From Chrysoperla carnea (Eukaryota; Arthropoda; Insecta; Neuroptera; Chrysopidae), in assembly GCF_905475395.1 (NCBI RefSeq), contig NC_058337.1:139507172-139571171 (forward strand): a stretch of 64,000 nucleotides of DNA, read 5' to 3'. Made by a program: the position numbers and the translations under genes. The notes beneath the pieces are model-generated. The model had not been told where the DNA came from. It ran no database searches and was given only the letters and a program-made list of their open reading frames with translations. Positions 42,776-54,899 of this stretch are shown here, in pieces. The stretch's first letter is position 1, and the number at the start of each line of letters is the position of its first letter.

Positions 42776-42928
42776 TCTTCGTTCACTTTTAGACTTGTGC
42801 TTAGCAGAATATAAAAACAAATTGATTTTTATGGCTTTATATACCCAAAAAAAATTTTTGATTATAGCTAAATATTCGTATTTGAAAAACTAGTCTTTAT
42901 TTTTAATTACCCTGATGAACTTTAAAGT

Positions 42929-43507
42929 CAAGTTTCCGTAAATACTTCAAGTTTATTGAAAATAGAATAGAATAAATTAAAGATGTCCTTCACTATTTTC
43001 AGGTGCAAAGTTTATTAATCTTATCAAAATAATTATATTCATATTATAATTGAAAAAACCAGTTTTGAAAGTTTTCATGTATACAACTTTTTTGACGTAT
43101 ACTTAACTAGCCTCTGTGGCCGAGTGGTTAAGTGATCAGACTCGCACCCAGGAAACCAGCGTTCAAATCCCACTGCTATCTCTTGTTTTTCTAAAAAAGT
43201 ATATTTCTATACTAACATCTTCACTTCATACGTCAATTGGGCAGCAACTACCGAGTGAGAAGGTTCTCATTGTTGAATTAATTGTTGAAACAATACGTCA
43301 TTATCCGTTCAATGAACTCAAAATTGCATTCCTAAAAGTGCATCCCAAAAAGTGCATCCCAAAAGTAAACAATGCAATGACTCTTCGGGCAATGCACTTT
43401 CCCAAAAAAATGCATCCAATGCAGTTCAATGACCTCTGCACTCAAGGTCATATAAGAAAACTACGTCACAGTCCAAAATGTGCCAGAATCCGCAATTTAC
43501 CCCTACT
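42929..43507 (-). repeat. Polinton-1 right terminal inverted repeat
   Basis: 579-bp inverted partner of 14,402-14,980, ending ccctact with CT at 43,506-43,507. An apparent open frame (43,116-43,529) is only the tRNA-like unit and TIR read through. Confidence 0.95.
43110..43184 (+). ncRNA. tRNA-Ser/Leu-like pol III unit in right TIR
   Basis: gcctctgtggccgagtgg start, A box TGGCCGAGTGGTTAAG (43,117-43,132), B box GTTCAAATCC (43,161-43,170) and a T5 run at ~43,186. Same unit and same position as in the left TIR. Stems are imperfect. Confidence 0.6.
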
Positions 43508-43513
43508 AATTTT
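43508..43513. repeat. Target-site duplication of Polinton-1, right
   Basis: 'aatttt', identical to 14,396-14,401. Confidence 0.9.
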
Positions 43514-44980
43514 CATTTGTTTATTTTAGTTTGAAGGATTTTATCGATTTTTCTAGCAATAATCAACAGCCTATGTCATGACTATATAGACTACGCCAAG
43601 GCCTTTTGTTATTACCAACAATAATAATAGAGACAAAATCGATTTTAACGACATTGCTGGGACCAATAAATTTTGTCATTATACCCGATGGTCGTTATAA
43701 GCTATACATACTAACTTATTTCCTTGACAATTAGTGGGTATCTTTTTCAACCTTTACTTTTAAACCCAGCGAAGCGGTTGGGTATCACTCTTGTAATAAA
43801 TACAATATGTTGCGATTTATATAGATAATTATTTCTTGCAGACTTATGTTTATAAAATCTTAGCAACATTTTCTCAGCCAAACAAGTCGTTTTAATGTAC
43901 AACATTCATCTTTATTGTCAGGTGATGAGTCACTATGACTTATAAAAAAAAAAAACAATAAACTTTAATAATTTTGGCATGTAAAAACAATGCATATTAC
44001 TTCCTCGGTTTACACAGTTTTATCAAATTGATTTACATTCTACAAAGAGTTTAGGAAATTATGAATAGGGTTGCTACCTGCTCGGGCCTCGCCCGGCAGT
44101 GAAGAACTTAGAAAGTTATACTGGCTAGCAAATTGCGTGTACAGGGTCGAAAAAGCAAAAATTAGCATTATGATTGCTGAATCGTCACAACAATGGATTT
44201 GACCTCAGCAACTAGAGTAGTGAGAATTGATTTTGTTCATGATTTTAGTGTTTATACGATTTTTCAGCTTATTTTGTTGGTATCACGATAAGAAGTCAGT
44301 TGTAAAACTTTTATATTCGTTTAATTTAAGTCACGTTCGTACAGAATTTTCATGTTTGTTCGTTTTGTTCGAGTTATGCTTGTGCAAAATTTTTATCTCT
44401 ACCTGTAATTAAGTGTTGATAGACACTTAAGGATTAATGCCAAAACAAACTGACTGATAGTTTTCGAGCAAAATGATGGACAAAATGTGCAAATTTCGAA
44501 TATATTTGTATTACTTCATACTTATATTTTTGATGTAGATGAAATAAATTAAATATGACCAAATTGGACTTCTTCTCACTGCAATAATTCTAATACAGAC
44601 TGAAAACTGCTTATGTAAAAATTTCAAGTAAAATTAACCTGTTACAAGTTAAAAGAAATATGTGAGAACTAATCAGCAAAATTAATGCGATTACGTGGCT
44701 TAGAGTTATAATTTTTAACAATGGCATATAACTAACCAAATAATTAACCTGAATAATGAGATTTTTATTGAAAATATAAAACTTCATTTGACAATAACAA
44801 TAAAATTATATTTAACAATAATATTTTATTATGAATAATTAATTAATGAATAATTATGAATAATTTATAATAATTATTAATATTAAAATAATTTACATTA
44901 GTAATAAAAACTATGGAAATCTATGTAAACTTAACAAAATAATTTTAATTAAATTTAATTTTTAAAACAAGTGAAAACAT
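43514..44980. other. Non-coding flank, nothing recognised
   Basis: AT-rich; short open frames only (for example 44,227-44,412), without recognisable content. A short GC-rich palindrome-like 'cgggcctcgcccg' lies at ~44,083. Confidence 0.5.
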
Positions 44981-44984
44981 TGAC

Positions 44985-45515
44985 TGAGTAAATTGTTGAA
45001 ATACCATGTATAGACAGTGTTGATTACTCTATCAGATTACACATACATACATGTCACACATATATAACTGATTTTCACATATAATACATACTAATTTGCA
45101 ATCTCACGGGAAAACAGTGATGTTTACGAAAAACTGTTTCCATCAAATGTTGTTTATTTTTTTATAAGGAACATTTTTTACATTTAAACTCTTGTTCTAT
45201 CTTTAACGGTTTACAAGATGGGTCCTGTGTACCCAAAACCAATTGGCCTATGTTGCTCATTTACGAACTTGACCTCACTTTTTACGTCCTAAGCACGCTA
45301 TAAAATTCAGCTTGATATCTCTTTTCGTTTTTGAGTAATCGTAATGACAGACGAACAGACGACAAACAGACAGACAGGCAACCGAAAATGGACTAATTAG
45401 GTAATTTTATGAACACCTATACCAAAATTTAGTTCATGGCATTAATATTTTTAAGCGTTACAAACTTGTGACTAAACTTAATATACCTTGGTATATTTCA
45501 TGTACATGGTATAAA
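44985..45515 (-). repeat. Dispersed ~0.5-kb repeat, copy d
   Basis: Nearly full copy on the minus strand, from 'tggtatatttcatgtacatg' at ~45,510 back to 'attgttgaaataccatgta' at ~44,991. It includes the 'gacagacgaacagacgac' run, 'ctcttttcgtttttgag', 'aaacggtttacaagatggg'-type text and 'tgagtaaattgttg'. Confidence 0.85.
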
Positions 45516-45974
45516 AATAGTCAATCGTGATTTTTCCTATTTGAACCGGTATGCAAGAGAAGTTTGACAAAACCACACTAGGCTCTTCCACTTTGTGTTT
45601 ATCTGAAATTCCTTGTAAAATTCATGTATGCTTTGATCATAAAATAATTTTTGATGTTTTTAACGATTCTGTAGTAACTTTCAAATCATCTTCATATAAT
45701 ATATCATAACATTGTTGTTTTGTTATAATACATGAAATTACTCAATTTTTATTACCATATGTTATAATTTTAATAGCGATAATCTTTTTCGATGTTACAT
45801 ACAATACACAACACAAACCAAAACACTAAATAGGTGTAGGGCCATTTCAGGTATTTGACAGTTATTTATGAATGATTGAAGACCGTGTTAAACAAATATT
45901 TCTTCTATGAAAAAATTTATTCTAAATTCTGAGATATTCTAATTTCTGAGATAGCGGAAAGGTGGTAAAACACA

Positions 45975-46058
45975 TATATGGTATCACAATGGGCTCCATA
46001 GCCTAAGTGTGTCCTTCGTGGACAGCCAATATAACCTAACCTAACCTAACCTAACCTG
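45975..46058 (+). repeat. LINE 3'-end fragment with (TAACC)n tail
   Basis: 'ggtatcacaatgggctccat' and 'agcctaagtgtgtccttcgt' match the 3' UTR of the LINE remnant at 11,760-11,840 (minus strand there). The sequence ends in five taacc units, that LINE family's tail, not a telomere. Confidence 0.7.
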
Positions 46059-46059
46059 G

Positions 46060-47265
46060 TATTATAAAATAGCGTGCCAAATTTCATGGAGAACGAATTT
46101 AAAGTTTTTTTTAATGTATTAATATTCACCATGTAATAATCCATGTAATAATTCTTCAAAAGCTTCTTTTTGTTCCCAAAGTTGACATTTTTTACTTTTT
46201 TAAGTACCTGACTAAATATTTTCAGTCGTCTTGAAATGACAAATACTAAGCCCGGCTCTAGACCTAAGACAACATATGAAACCGATCATAAAAGTCTGAA
46301 AATAAATAAACAAACTTACTAAAACGTATAACGTATAACGTTTTTATGTTTGAATTTTTATGAAACAAAACAATAATATATTCTACACTTCTACACTACA
46401 ACAAGAATGTATGAATAGTTTATAACCCTCAAAAAAAATTTATAGTTTAAGACAAATATAAAGTCTTACGAATAAGCAAAAAAATTAATCAAACATCGAT
46501 GTTTTTTCTCGATATTTTTGAAAGTCGATGAATCGATTATTTTATTTTTGCTAGTTAAAATAATCGAAAAATTGTGAAAATGAAAAGTAAAAGTACACAG
46601 AGATATATTTTAACAAGTGAAATTTACAAAATTTAAAATGCCCCCGCCAAATTTTTCGGATACGGAACCCTAAACTCGCATTTGAAATTTAGACATTGTG
46701 ATTAAAAACTATTTAAAATCTTTAGACAATCTTATAGTTTATAATAATACCATATAAATATAAGGTTGTCGATGATATCAAAACAAAATTTTTACTAAAT
46801 TATGAGTTCATCGAAGATCCATCATTTGCTGAACAAAGACGACTATAGTTAGGGTATTGATGATTGAAGAACGATATCTATATTATCAAATTTAAAAGCA
46901 TCACTTGCACACAATATGTTATTGTATTGTAAAAGTCAAATATAAAGTCATTCATATGTTTGATACCGAATATGATAAATAATTTAAATGACGTTTTTTT
47001 TTTTAAAGAAATTCTTGATTTAAGAATGTTAATATAAGTTAAAATATCTTTGGAAATCAAAAAATATTAATAAAACTGCATTTCAATTCATATATTTAAA
47101 CTAGAAAAGAAAAGAAAAACGGGAAAATTGCATGCAATATAAAAATATGATATTTTCTAATTGCATAAATATCGTAAATATCTTTGTCTTATTTTAAGAA
47201 AAAAAAAATTCGATATTTATCGGTTATTCTAGAAAAAATTTCAATCATTTATAAACAAATGAAAA
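46060..47265. other. Non-coding, nothing recognised
   Basis: AT-rich, no supported gene. Short local repeats such as 'aacgtataacgtataacg' at ~46,325. Confidence 0.5.
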
Positions 47266-47269
47266 CAAA

Positions 47270-47838
47270 CAATTGAGTGAGCTAATTGTTGAAATACCAT
47301 GTATAGACAGTGTTGATTACTTTGTCACTATACATACATTTATACATACATACATGTCATACATATATAACTGATTTAGCCATAACATACATCCTATACA
47401 ATTTGCGCTCTCACGGGTAAACAGTTACATGTTAACGAAAAAATGTTTCAAACACATGTGGTTTATTTTTTTATATAGAACATTTTTTACATTTAAATTT
47501 TGGTTCTATCTCTAACGGTTTACAAAATGGGTCCTACGGACCCAAGACCCAATTGACCTATGTTGCTCATTTACAATCTCGAAGTCAGTTTTTACATCTT
47601 AAATACGCTATAGAATTTCAGCTTGATATCTCTTTTCGTTTTTGAGTTTTCGTGATGACAGACTGTCAGGCAGACGACAGACAGACGACAGACGACAGAG
47701 AACCGAAAACGGACTAATTAGGTGATTTTATGAACATCTATACCAAAATTTTGTTCATAGCATCAATATGTTTAAGCGTTACAAACTTGGGACTAAACTT
47801 AGTATACCTTGATATATTTCATATACATGGTATAAAAA
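47270..47838 (-). repeat. Dispersed ~0.5-kb repeat, copy e (longest)
   Basis: About 565 bp, minus strand, with all blocks from 'accatgtatatgaaatata'-type end at ~47,835 to 'caattagctcactcaattgt' at ~47,272. It includes a short 'gacagacgacagac' tandem run. Similar to copy d throughout, which makes these two the best guides to the full element. Confidence 0.87.
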
Positions 47839-47839
47839 G

Positions 47840-49465
47840 AAAACCGACAAAGATATAAATAGTACACAAGAAGAAAAACAATATTATTTGTTGTAGGAAA
47901 CATTTTTCCATCGGAAATATATTTTCGTAATCCATAAATATACTTTCGTTAATAATATTAAAGTTTAATAAACTACTTTTCATCTGATTAAATATACAAC
48001 TTTTTTATTAGTTATTTTTGTTTTCTAACTAAATAAAAATAATATTATTTAATGACATCGAACAACATTATCGTTGGTCAATCGAAACAAAATATAACTA
48101 AGACTCCTGTTCTTCATAGATCTAGGTAGATGTGCTCACCTTAAGAGCTTATTAGTGTAACACAGGGAAATCCACATAGCAATTGAATATACTTTTATGA
48201 GTAGTGCAAATGAGGTAGATGTTAATTTTTTTCATGAAATAGGTAATAACTCCACGGAGACGGTATAGGTAAGTACCTAAAATTTTTCGATATCAGGCTT
48301 GGTTTCTGAAACATCAGAGGCTGAAAGTTTGATTTTTGTTATAATTTTTTAGAATGCTTAAGTTTATCGAAACAAAACAGTTTTGGAGTGCATCGAAACT
48401 AAACTGAATAATTTTGAAGAGAATAAATGCTGGGTAAACTTAGCAGAGTCATTATGGACTGACTCAAGAATCGAAGGTAACGTAGGGGCTAACAAATAAG
48501 CCCAAAATGGATGTATATACTCCGATAAACGGCTCAAAACCTAATTTCTTTGAGTACCGAAAACCACAATTAAAAACAAAATAAAGGTATATATGGTCCA
48601 AGAGTCGAACGAGTTTTTGGAGGCTCTTATAAAAGGCTCCTATTCATGGAAAAAAGGCTTTACATCACTTTCAACTGGGGAAAATCATTTAATTTTACTA
48701 ACCTGCTTACTGGCCAGTGTAAACTCAATAAGCAAGCATAGGTAAACAAAATCAATTTAGGAGGGAACGCAGATTTTGTCATGAAGTAAAGGTAGTTGGG
48801 GCGTACACATTCTGTACTCCCCTCTCAAACGACACCATCCCTTGAGATAGACTGATTTCTATTCAAAAGAAATAAATGAAATGTAGAGCTTCTGACAGTT
48901 GAAGCACAGGAAATACAATAGATCAAATTGGTGGCAGTACAGAAGATCGTCTAAGACTTACTCCTCATTCAAAGTTAATCAAATTTACACTAGGATTTTT
49001 TACTGAAACACGTTGGTGGTTATTCGCTTCGAGAAAACATTACCAAATTTTTATAGAAGTTCAAAAAAAAGGATCTTGGAAATAGTCTTTAATACCATAT
49101 ACCCTTAAATTTGTTATAAATATATGCATTTGTCTGACCTCTATAACCAAATATGTCTGAATTTTTTTGAACCATCGTGTCTTTGATATACCAGCCTACA
49201 AAAATAAAATATTTTATATTCAAATTACAGAAAGTATCATGCTGTGCGTATTGTATATGCGCCTCTGATAATATTAAAACCCCTTTTGCGTGGAAGCCAA
49301 TGTTCACTTTATAAAATTTCTTTTCTTACAAACGCAACACATATATTGTAAATTATTTACAACAAAAATTATTTTATTAAAGTTATTCAGTTTATGCATA
49401 TTACAGTATGTGTTATCGATGGCACAGATCTGCAAAAAAAGTATATTATACATTCAGGGAGAAAA
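47840..49465. other. Non-coding, nothing recognised
   Basis: AT-rich; no coding frame with recognisable content and no clear repeat. Confidence 0.5.
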
Positions 49466-49469
49466 TGTA

Positions 49470-49635
49470 AAGAATATCTCAGATCTCTTGGTTAATGTGT
49501 CGAAGTCGAGGGTGACAAACACGAGACGATAGACGAAGTTGCCACACAACACGAGAGCAAGTAACGAATGTCGCGGATCTCATATTTGTCACCCTCGGAT
49601 TTACATATTCTTAGCTACATGAGATATTTTTAGAA
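49470..49635. repeat. Short MITE-like inverted repeat
   Basis: Left 'aatatctcag' ... 'cgagggtgacaaa' ... 'cgaga' is mirrored on the right by 'tttgtcaccctcg' ... 'gagatattt'. The inverted boxes 49,509-49,521 and 49,588-49,600 are perfect; the outer parts are looser. The centre holds repeated 'cacgaga'. No coding potential. Confidence 0.6.
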
Positions 49636-49639
49636 AATT

Positions 49640-50465
49640 ATATGGTTATTTGGGTGCTAAATCACAAAATAATATCCATTCCCTCCTATGACGTTCAATT
49701 TTAAAGCAAAAAAATGGCTCAAATGAAGACTTTGAGATCTGCAATATTCCAGTGGATAAAAATCTATAAGAAGCCATTAAATTTAACAATTTTCAAGACT
49801 GCGAGGCTCCTTCTTTAGTCACCATCCCTCTGATTTTTCAGAATTATCGACTTTTCAAATGATTTTGGCAGAAACACTTGATATGATAGTTTTTTAACAT
49901 GTAAGCCTTTTTCAATGAGTAAACATCTATAATAAGCAATTCTAAAATCCTAAACCTAAGCTTTGCCTATAATACATTTATACCTATGTATTACATATTT
50001 AATCTGAATAAGTTCAAATAGAATTTCGCTGATTTCCATCTTATCTCACTGTAATAAATGCAACTTTTAAATTAATTATAAAAGTACTATGAAACACAAG
50101 CTCGATGTCACACCCTGTAGGTGTTAAGTTTTGTATTTAATTGTTATAAGCGACAAGCCCCGGTACACTTGTTACACCAAAAATATATTAATAAATTGAG
50201 TTTAATGAATTTGTCATGTTGTTTAAGGCAGTTTTTTACGGCTTCAATAACAGGTGAAACGTTAACATGAATTTTGATTGCTTATTTATTCATAAAAAAT
50301 TTCACCACGCTGCAAAACTATAAAATCCAAAGAAATTATTCCAGGAAAAACATAGTTTGAAAAAAAGTTGATATTTGACTGATATTAAAAAGAAACTAAG
50401 CCTTTATGAAGACTTTAGCCAGTTAATTTTCTATGTATTTTCGCAAGTTTCGCTAAAAAGTTCCG
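49640..50465. other. Non-coding, nothing recognised
   Basis: AT-rich sequence without gene or repeat that I can support. Confidence 0.45.
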
Positions 50466-50469
50466 CAAG

Positions 50470-50583
50470 CTAACTTGACAGATGTAAGCTTTTAGGTGCT
50501 CCAACGTTGAAGGTTTGTTGATCCTTCTACATCAAGAGATCTTCAACGTTATAGCACCTAAAAGTTGACATCTGGTAAGTTAT
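50470..50583. repeat. Compact hairpin, 36-45-bp arms
   Basis: 50,479-50,514 is the complement of 50,539-50,574 with about four mismatches ('cttttaggtgct', 'aacgttgaag'), and looser pairing extends it by ~9 bp outward ('taactt'). The loop is 24 bases. Length and shape would suit a pre-miRNA-like or tiny MITE hairpin. Confidence 0.8.
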
Positions 50584-50589
50584 AGACAA

Positions 50590-52475
50590 AATCACCCCTT
50601 TCCCCAAATTTAAAAGCACCGACTCTTAAGAAAACCCCACAAAAAGAAATTCAATGGCGTATTCTTGGCTGTACACATGCCTTATCCTATTTTCAAGGCT
50701 TCCAGTTTCCTCGAGCTTTTGCTTAATGATGCGATTTGTTCGCTCACTAGGACGATTCAATTGACCATAATTTTCCCGTAAAAGTTTATCCACAGTTCTT
50801 ACAGAATTGTTATTTCTAAGTAGAACAAGTGAACAATTTGAACTTTGCTTTGAGCTTTACTTTTAAATTATGTAAATTTCATTTAATATCGATTTTATTT
50901 CACTTAGTGTGAAAAATTAAATATGCGTTTATGTCAATTAAAAATTGTAAATAGTGAGTTTGGTAATAGATAATCCACTTAAAATTTATCTATAATTAAA
51001 CATGTCATTATTTTTAATGTAAATTTGGGATTTGATTTCGATTTGCATTTCTATTCGACATAAATTTTTATCATATATATGGAAAAATAGGTTACGATTT
51101 AAATTTTTCGATGATACTGATTTGACTTAATTATTTTTTAACTATTTTGCAAACGTAATTACACAACTAATTATTCACATGTCATATTCAAATTCTAAAA
51201 TTAAAACTTAAATTTTTTAGTCTGCCAGAATTGTGTGTGTTTTAAGGTTAATTTATTTGTTGGAAACACAGTGATTTCTCAGAGTGCTATCATAAGAAGT
51301 ACTAATCTAACCGGCGAAAAAATCCGATTGTTGTATTTTTGGGATCAAATTAACCAAATATTCGAGTTTTATCGCAATTGGAAACAAATTTTTGTCTTGA
51401 TTTCTGGTGATTTTTAAGGAAAAATTTTGTTTTGGAATATGATGAAACTCATTATACAAGAAATTTTTACGCATTTTGTTTTGTTTTGTATCCCGTTCAG
51501 GACCATTAATTATAATTGATCAGATCAGAATCAAGCCCAACGTTTTAAAGATGATTAAACTCGCTTTATTATTCATAGCAAACCAGACTTTGATCTTGAT
51601 TGTGTAATCTTAAGACATTATGTGTTATGTATTACACAATTTAATCCCCCCGGTATGTATAACTTGATACCTCATACGTCTAAGTGTCTCTGAATTGGAG
51701 AAATAATTTGATTAATATGTTGTTGTTGTTGTTTTTTTTTTTTTTTTCTTTATAAATAAAGACAACAAAATATTTTTTTTAGTATTCGCTACCCAATTAA
51801 ATCAATTTACAATCAGTCATTGTTTTATGATAGTCCCCTCTATATTCTAAAGTGACACATACTAATTTCATAGGTATGTGAATTCATAAATCTTTCTATT
51901 TTTGCCATTGTTACATCTCTCGAATGAGGCCTCAGATCGAAATTTGGTAAAGAGCTTTTCCATTTGTCTTGATAAGCTTAATTTACTGGTATAATTTTCT
52001 GCTATCAATAACAGAACACCTTGTATAATGTTGATAAAGTGAAAACATGTTTTCCTCACGCCCACGCGTGTGTACTAATAACGGAACATATTATGCAACA
52101 CACTATTAATGTGGGTGTTAAAACCACAGGCAATACTCATTTGATGAACCTAAAAATAAAAAATAAAAATTGAAATTTGTGTATGATGATGTTTTTTTGC
52201 GATGTAACATTTAAAGTCATCTCCACCGATCGACCACGACCGTACAACCATACCGACCATAATATACATGCAATGAACATAACAAACTACGTTATAAACG
52301 GGACATTAATTTGATTAAAAATTCATATACGCGTATACTGAAATATTGAGTTTTTAAATTAGCTTATCAGAAAATATACTCATATGATGTTGGTCTGTTC
52401 CAACTGCATCCAGCTACAAATATAATTCACACAATCCTATCATCGCATTGTAACCTAATCATGAGGAAGAGACTT
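50590..52475. other. Non-coding, nothing firmly recognised
   Basis: AT-rich. Contains a poly-T run (51,730-51,748) that may be the tail of a minus-strand retro-insertion, and short unsupported open frames. Confidence 0.45.
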
Positions 52476-52477
52476 TT

Positions 52478-52992
52478 TATATCATGTATATGAAATATAC
52501 CAAGTCCCAAGTTTGTAATGCTTAAAAATAATGATGCTATGAACAAAATTTTGGTATAGCTCTTCATAAAATCACCTAATTAGTTCATTATCGGTCGTCT
52601 GTCTGTCTATTGTCTGTCCGTCTGTCATCACGATTACTCAAAAATGAAAAGAGATATCAAGTTGAAATTTTTATAGCGTGCTTAGGACGTAAAAAGTGAG
52701 ATCGAGTTCGTAAATGAGGTCAATCAACATAGGTCAATTGGGTCTTGTAAACCGTTAGAGATAGAACAAAAGTTTAAATGTTAAAAATAATCAAAATAAA
52801 CAACTTTTGTTTGAAACATTTTTTCGTAAATATCACTGTTTACTCGTGAGGGAGCAAATTAGGCGTACATATTGTAGTATGTAATTATGAGAATAGTTAT
52901 GTGTGGTATGTATGTATGTGTAATGTGATAGAGTCATCAACACTGGCTATGCATGGTATTTCGACAATTAGCTCAGTCAATTGTTTGTTTAC
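52478..52992 (+). repeat. Dispersed ~0.5-kb repeat, copy f
   Basis: Plus-strand copy from 'atcatgtatatgaaatatac' through the 'gtctgtctattgtctgtccg' run to 'tagctcagtcaattgtttgt'. A short deletion has removed the 'gggtccgtaggacccat' block. Joined head-on to copy g. Confidence 0.85.
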
Positions 52993-53415
52993 CATGCATA
53001 GTCAGTGTTGATTTCTTTATCACATGACACATACAAACATGTGACACATACATAACTGATAATCAAGTATAGTATATATTATAAAATTTCCGCCTAATTG
53101 GCGCCCTCACGGGTAAACGTTGTTAAAAAAAGTTGTTTAATTTTTGATAAGGAACATTTTTTACATTTAAACTTTTGTTCTATCTCTAACGGTTTACAAG
53201 ATGGGTCCTACGGACCCAAGCCCCAATTGACCTATGATGCTCATTTACGAACTTGACCTCACTAGTTACGTCGGACGGACGGACGGACAACCGGAAATGG
53301 ACTAATTAGGTGATTTTTTGAACACCTTTACCAAAATTTTTTTCCTAGCATCATTATTTTTAAGCTTAACAAACTTGGGACTAAACTTAATATACTATGT
53401 ATATTTCATATATGC
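52985..53415 (-). repeat. Dispersed ~0.5-kb repeat, copy g (inverted partner of f)
   Basis: Minus-strand copy directly abutting copy f at ~52,990. Both keep the 'accatgcatagtcagtgttg' end, so the pair forms a ~0.9-kb imperfect palindrome. It ends with 'atatgcatggcataa' at ~53,412. Confidence 0.85.
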
Positions 53416-54020
53416 ATGGCATAATAACGACTGTGGGCAGGTAAAACAGACTTAAACTGATGTGTGTTGGTATGTTGGTATGTATGTTCATACTCTGTTT
53501 CTAAAACGTTGATTTGATTTACTTTAATTCTTATTTAAGTGGAATATGAAATAATTCAATTAAATGGCAAATAGAATATATTTCATGTTAAATAGTCATT
53601 TTATTTCGAATTCATTCATTTGATAATACATTGTTTGGGCGGGCGGTAACGATAACTAGCTCAATTAATTTAAGTAGGTCGCAAAACAATATTTAAGATG
53701 TTTATCCATTTCAATTCAAACGTTTATGCATTTTAATTTGAATGGCTATCATGTTATCTATGATAGTTAACCAATTACGCTTACGCTATTAATAATTGGT
53801 ACCATTTGAAGCCTATATACAATTTTATTTCATATGACATACATTTCTGACAGTGCTAACAACATTAAGGGTTTGTAAAGAACGGCGCTTGACGTTAATT
53901 TAATTTGTTTAGTACTTTTTTTCTCAAATACAACTTGTGCACAATTGCCAGCCGATGGAAAATATGAAGAATGAATTGTAGGTACAAATAAAAATATAGA
54001 AGATCAATCGCCAAAATTTA
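53416..54020. other. Non-coding, nothing recognised
   Basis: AT-rich, no gene or repeat supported. Confidence 0.45.
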
Positions 54021-54022
54021 TT

Positions 54023-54190
54023 ATACCATGTATATATGTAATATGCAAGGTATACTAAGTTTAGTCCCAAGTTTGTAACGCTTAAAATTATTGATGCTAC
54101 GAACAAAATTTTGGAATAGGTGTTCATAAAATCACCTAATTAGTCCATTTTCGGTTGTCCGTCCCTTCGTCCGTCTGCGGACGGACGTTT
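54023..54190 (+). repeat. Dispersed ~0.5-kb repeat, truncated copy h
   Basis: Holds only the first ~165 bp ('taccatgtatatatgtaata' to 'gttgtccgtcccttcgtccg'), ending in 'cgtctgcggacggacg', a short palindrome where the copy breaks off. Confidence 0.75.
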
Positions 54191-54880
54191 TGAATTTGGA
54201 AACTTGATGAATTGTAATTTCATACTAAGCTCATCCGATAACTGATATTTTGAATTCAGTAGAATTTAACTTTTTTAAAGCAAGTGGGTGCTTTGAGCCA
54301 TTTTTGTGAATTATTAAAGGAGGGGCTGTTTCCCCCTACCTGTCCCTTTTTGGCGTCACCCATGGAGTAATATCCTCAAGAGCAAAATGCGTAGATTTGA
54401 GTAACCGTGTACAATTACTTATATCGTTTTATATCCGGGACATCACTAAAAAAAGTATAAGATAGTTAAAATAAATTTAATATTGGTTTGTAACACGAAA
54501 CAAGACTAAGTTATAGTTCGAATGTTGATACAAAGAAAATAGGGTTTGATAAAAATTGAAACGAAATTTATAGTTAATTGATATTGCAATGTTGTATTAG
54601 GGTGAAATGAACAAGTACTAATAAGAATGGTTGTTAACCGAGATATTCTCTCGAACTAGATTATTCTAGCCACGAGTTAACCGTACTCAATCTCATATAT
54701 GTAACAAGTTCAATTCATTCATAAATGTTTACGTGGAAGCGTGAAAATTAATTAATCTGAAATAGAAATCTGAATTAAGAGAAAACAATGAAAGCAGTAT
54801 TTAAATTTTTAATAAATTCGAGTTTTATTCTTTACTAATAAAAAAGATTAAATTCAATTTCGTAACCAACATTCTTTCAC
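54191..54880. other. Non-coding, nothing recognised
   Basis: AT-rich, no supported gene. Confidence 0.45.
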
Positions 54881-54899
54881 AATTATTCAAAAAAAAAAA

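Larger units (their letters stand above)
14402..43507. mobile_element. Polinton-1 (Maverick), full length with nested insertions
   Basis: Bounded by 579-bp inverted repeats (14,402-14,980 and 42,929-43,507) that begin AG and end CT, flanked by the 6-bp direct repeat aatttt. It contains the diagnostic set: protein-primed DNA polymerase B, RVE integrase with chromodomain, packaging ATPase, adenain-like protease, minor and major capsid proteins and a PLA2-domain protein. Total span is 29.1 kb; removing the PLE composite (8.2 kb) and elements X+Y (~4.5 kb) leaves about 16.4 kb, the usual Polinton size. Integrase, polymerase, capsid and other genes carry stops or frameshifts, so the copy is probably dead. 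Confidence 0.96.

Noticed and set aside
43116..43529. 137-codon open frame (and its 79-codon relative at 14,554-14,793) as a gene
   Set aside because: It begins inside the tRNA-like A box with GTG and only reads through the TIR; it is present in both TIRs as a consequence of the inverted repeat.
46032..46058. (TAACC)n run as an interstitial telomere
   Set aside because: The same preceding 3' UTR sequence ends the LINE remnant at 11.76 kb with a similar CCTAA-type tail, so it is a LINE tail.
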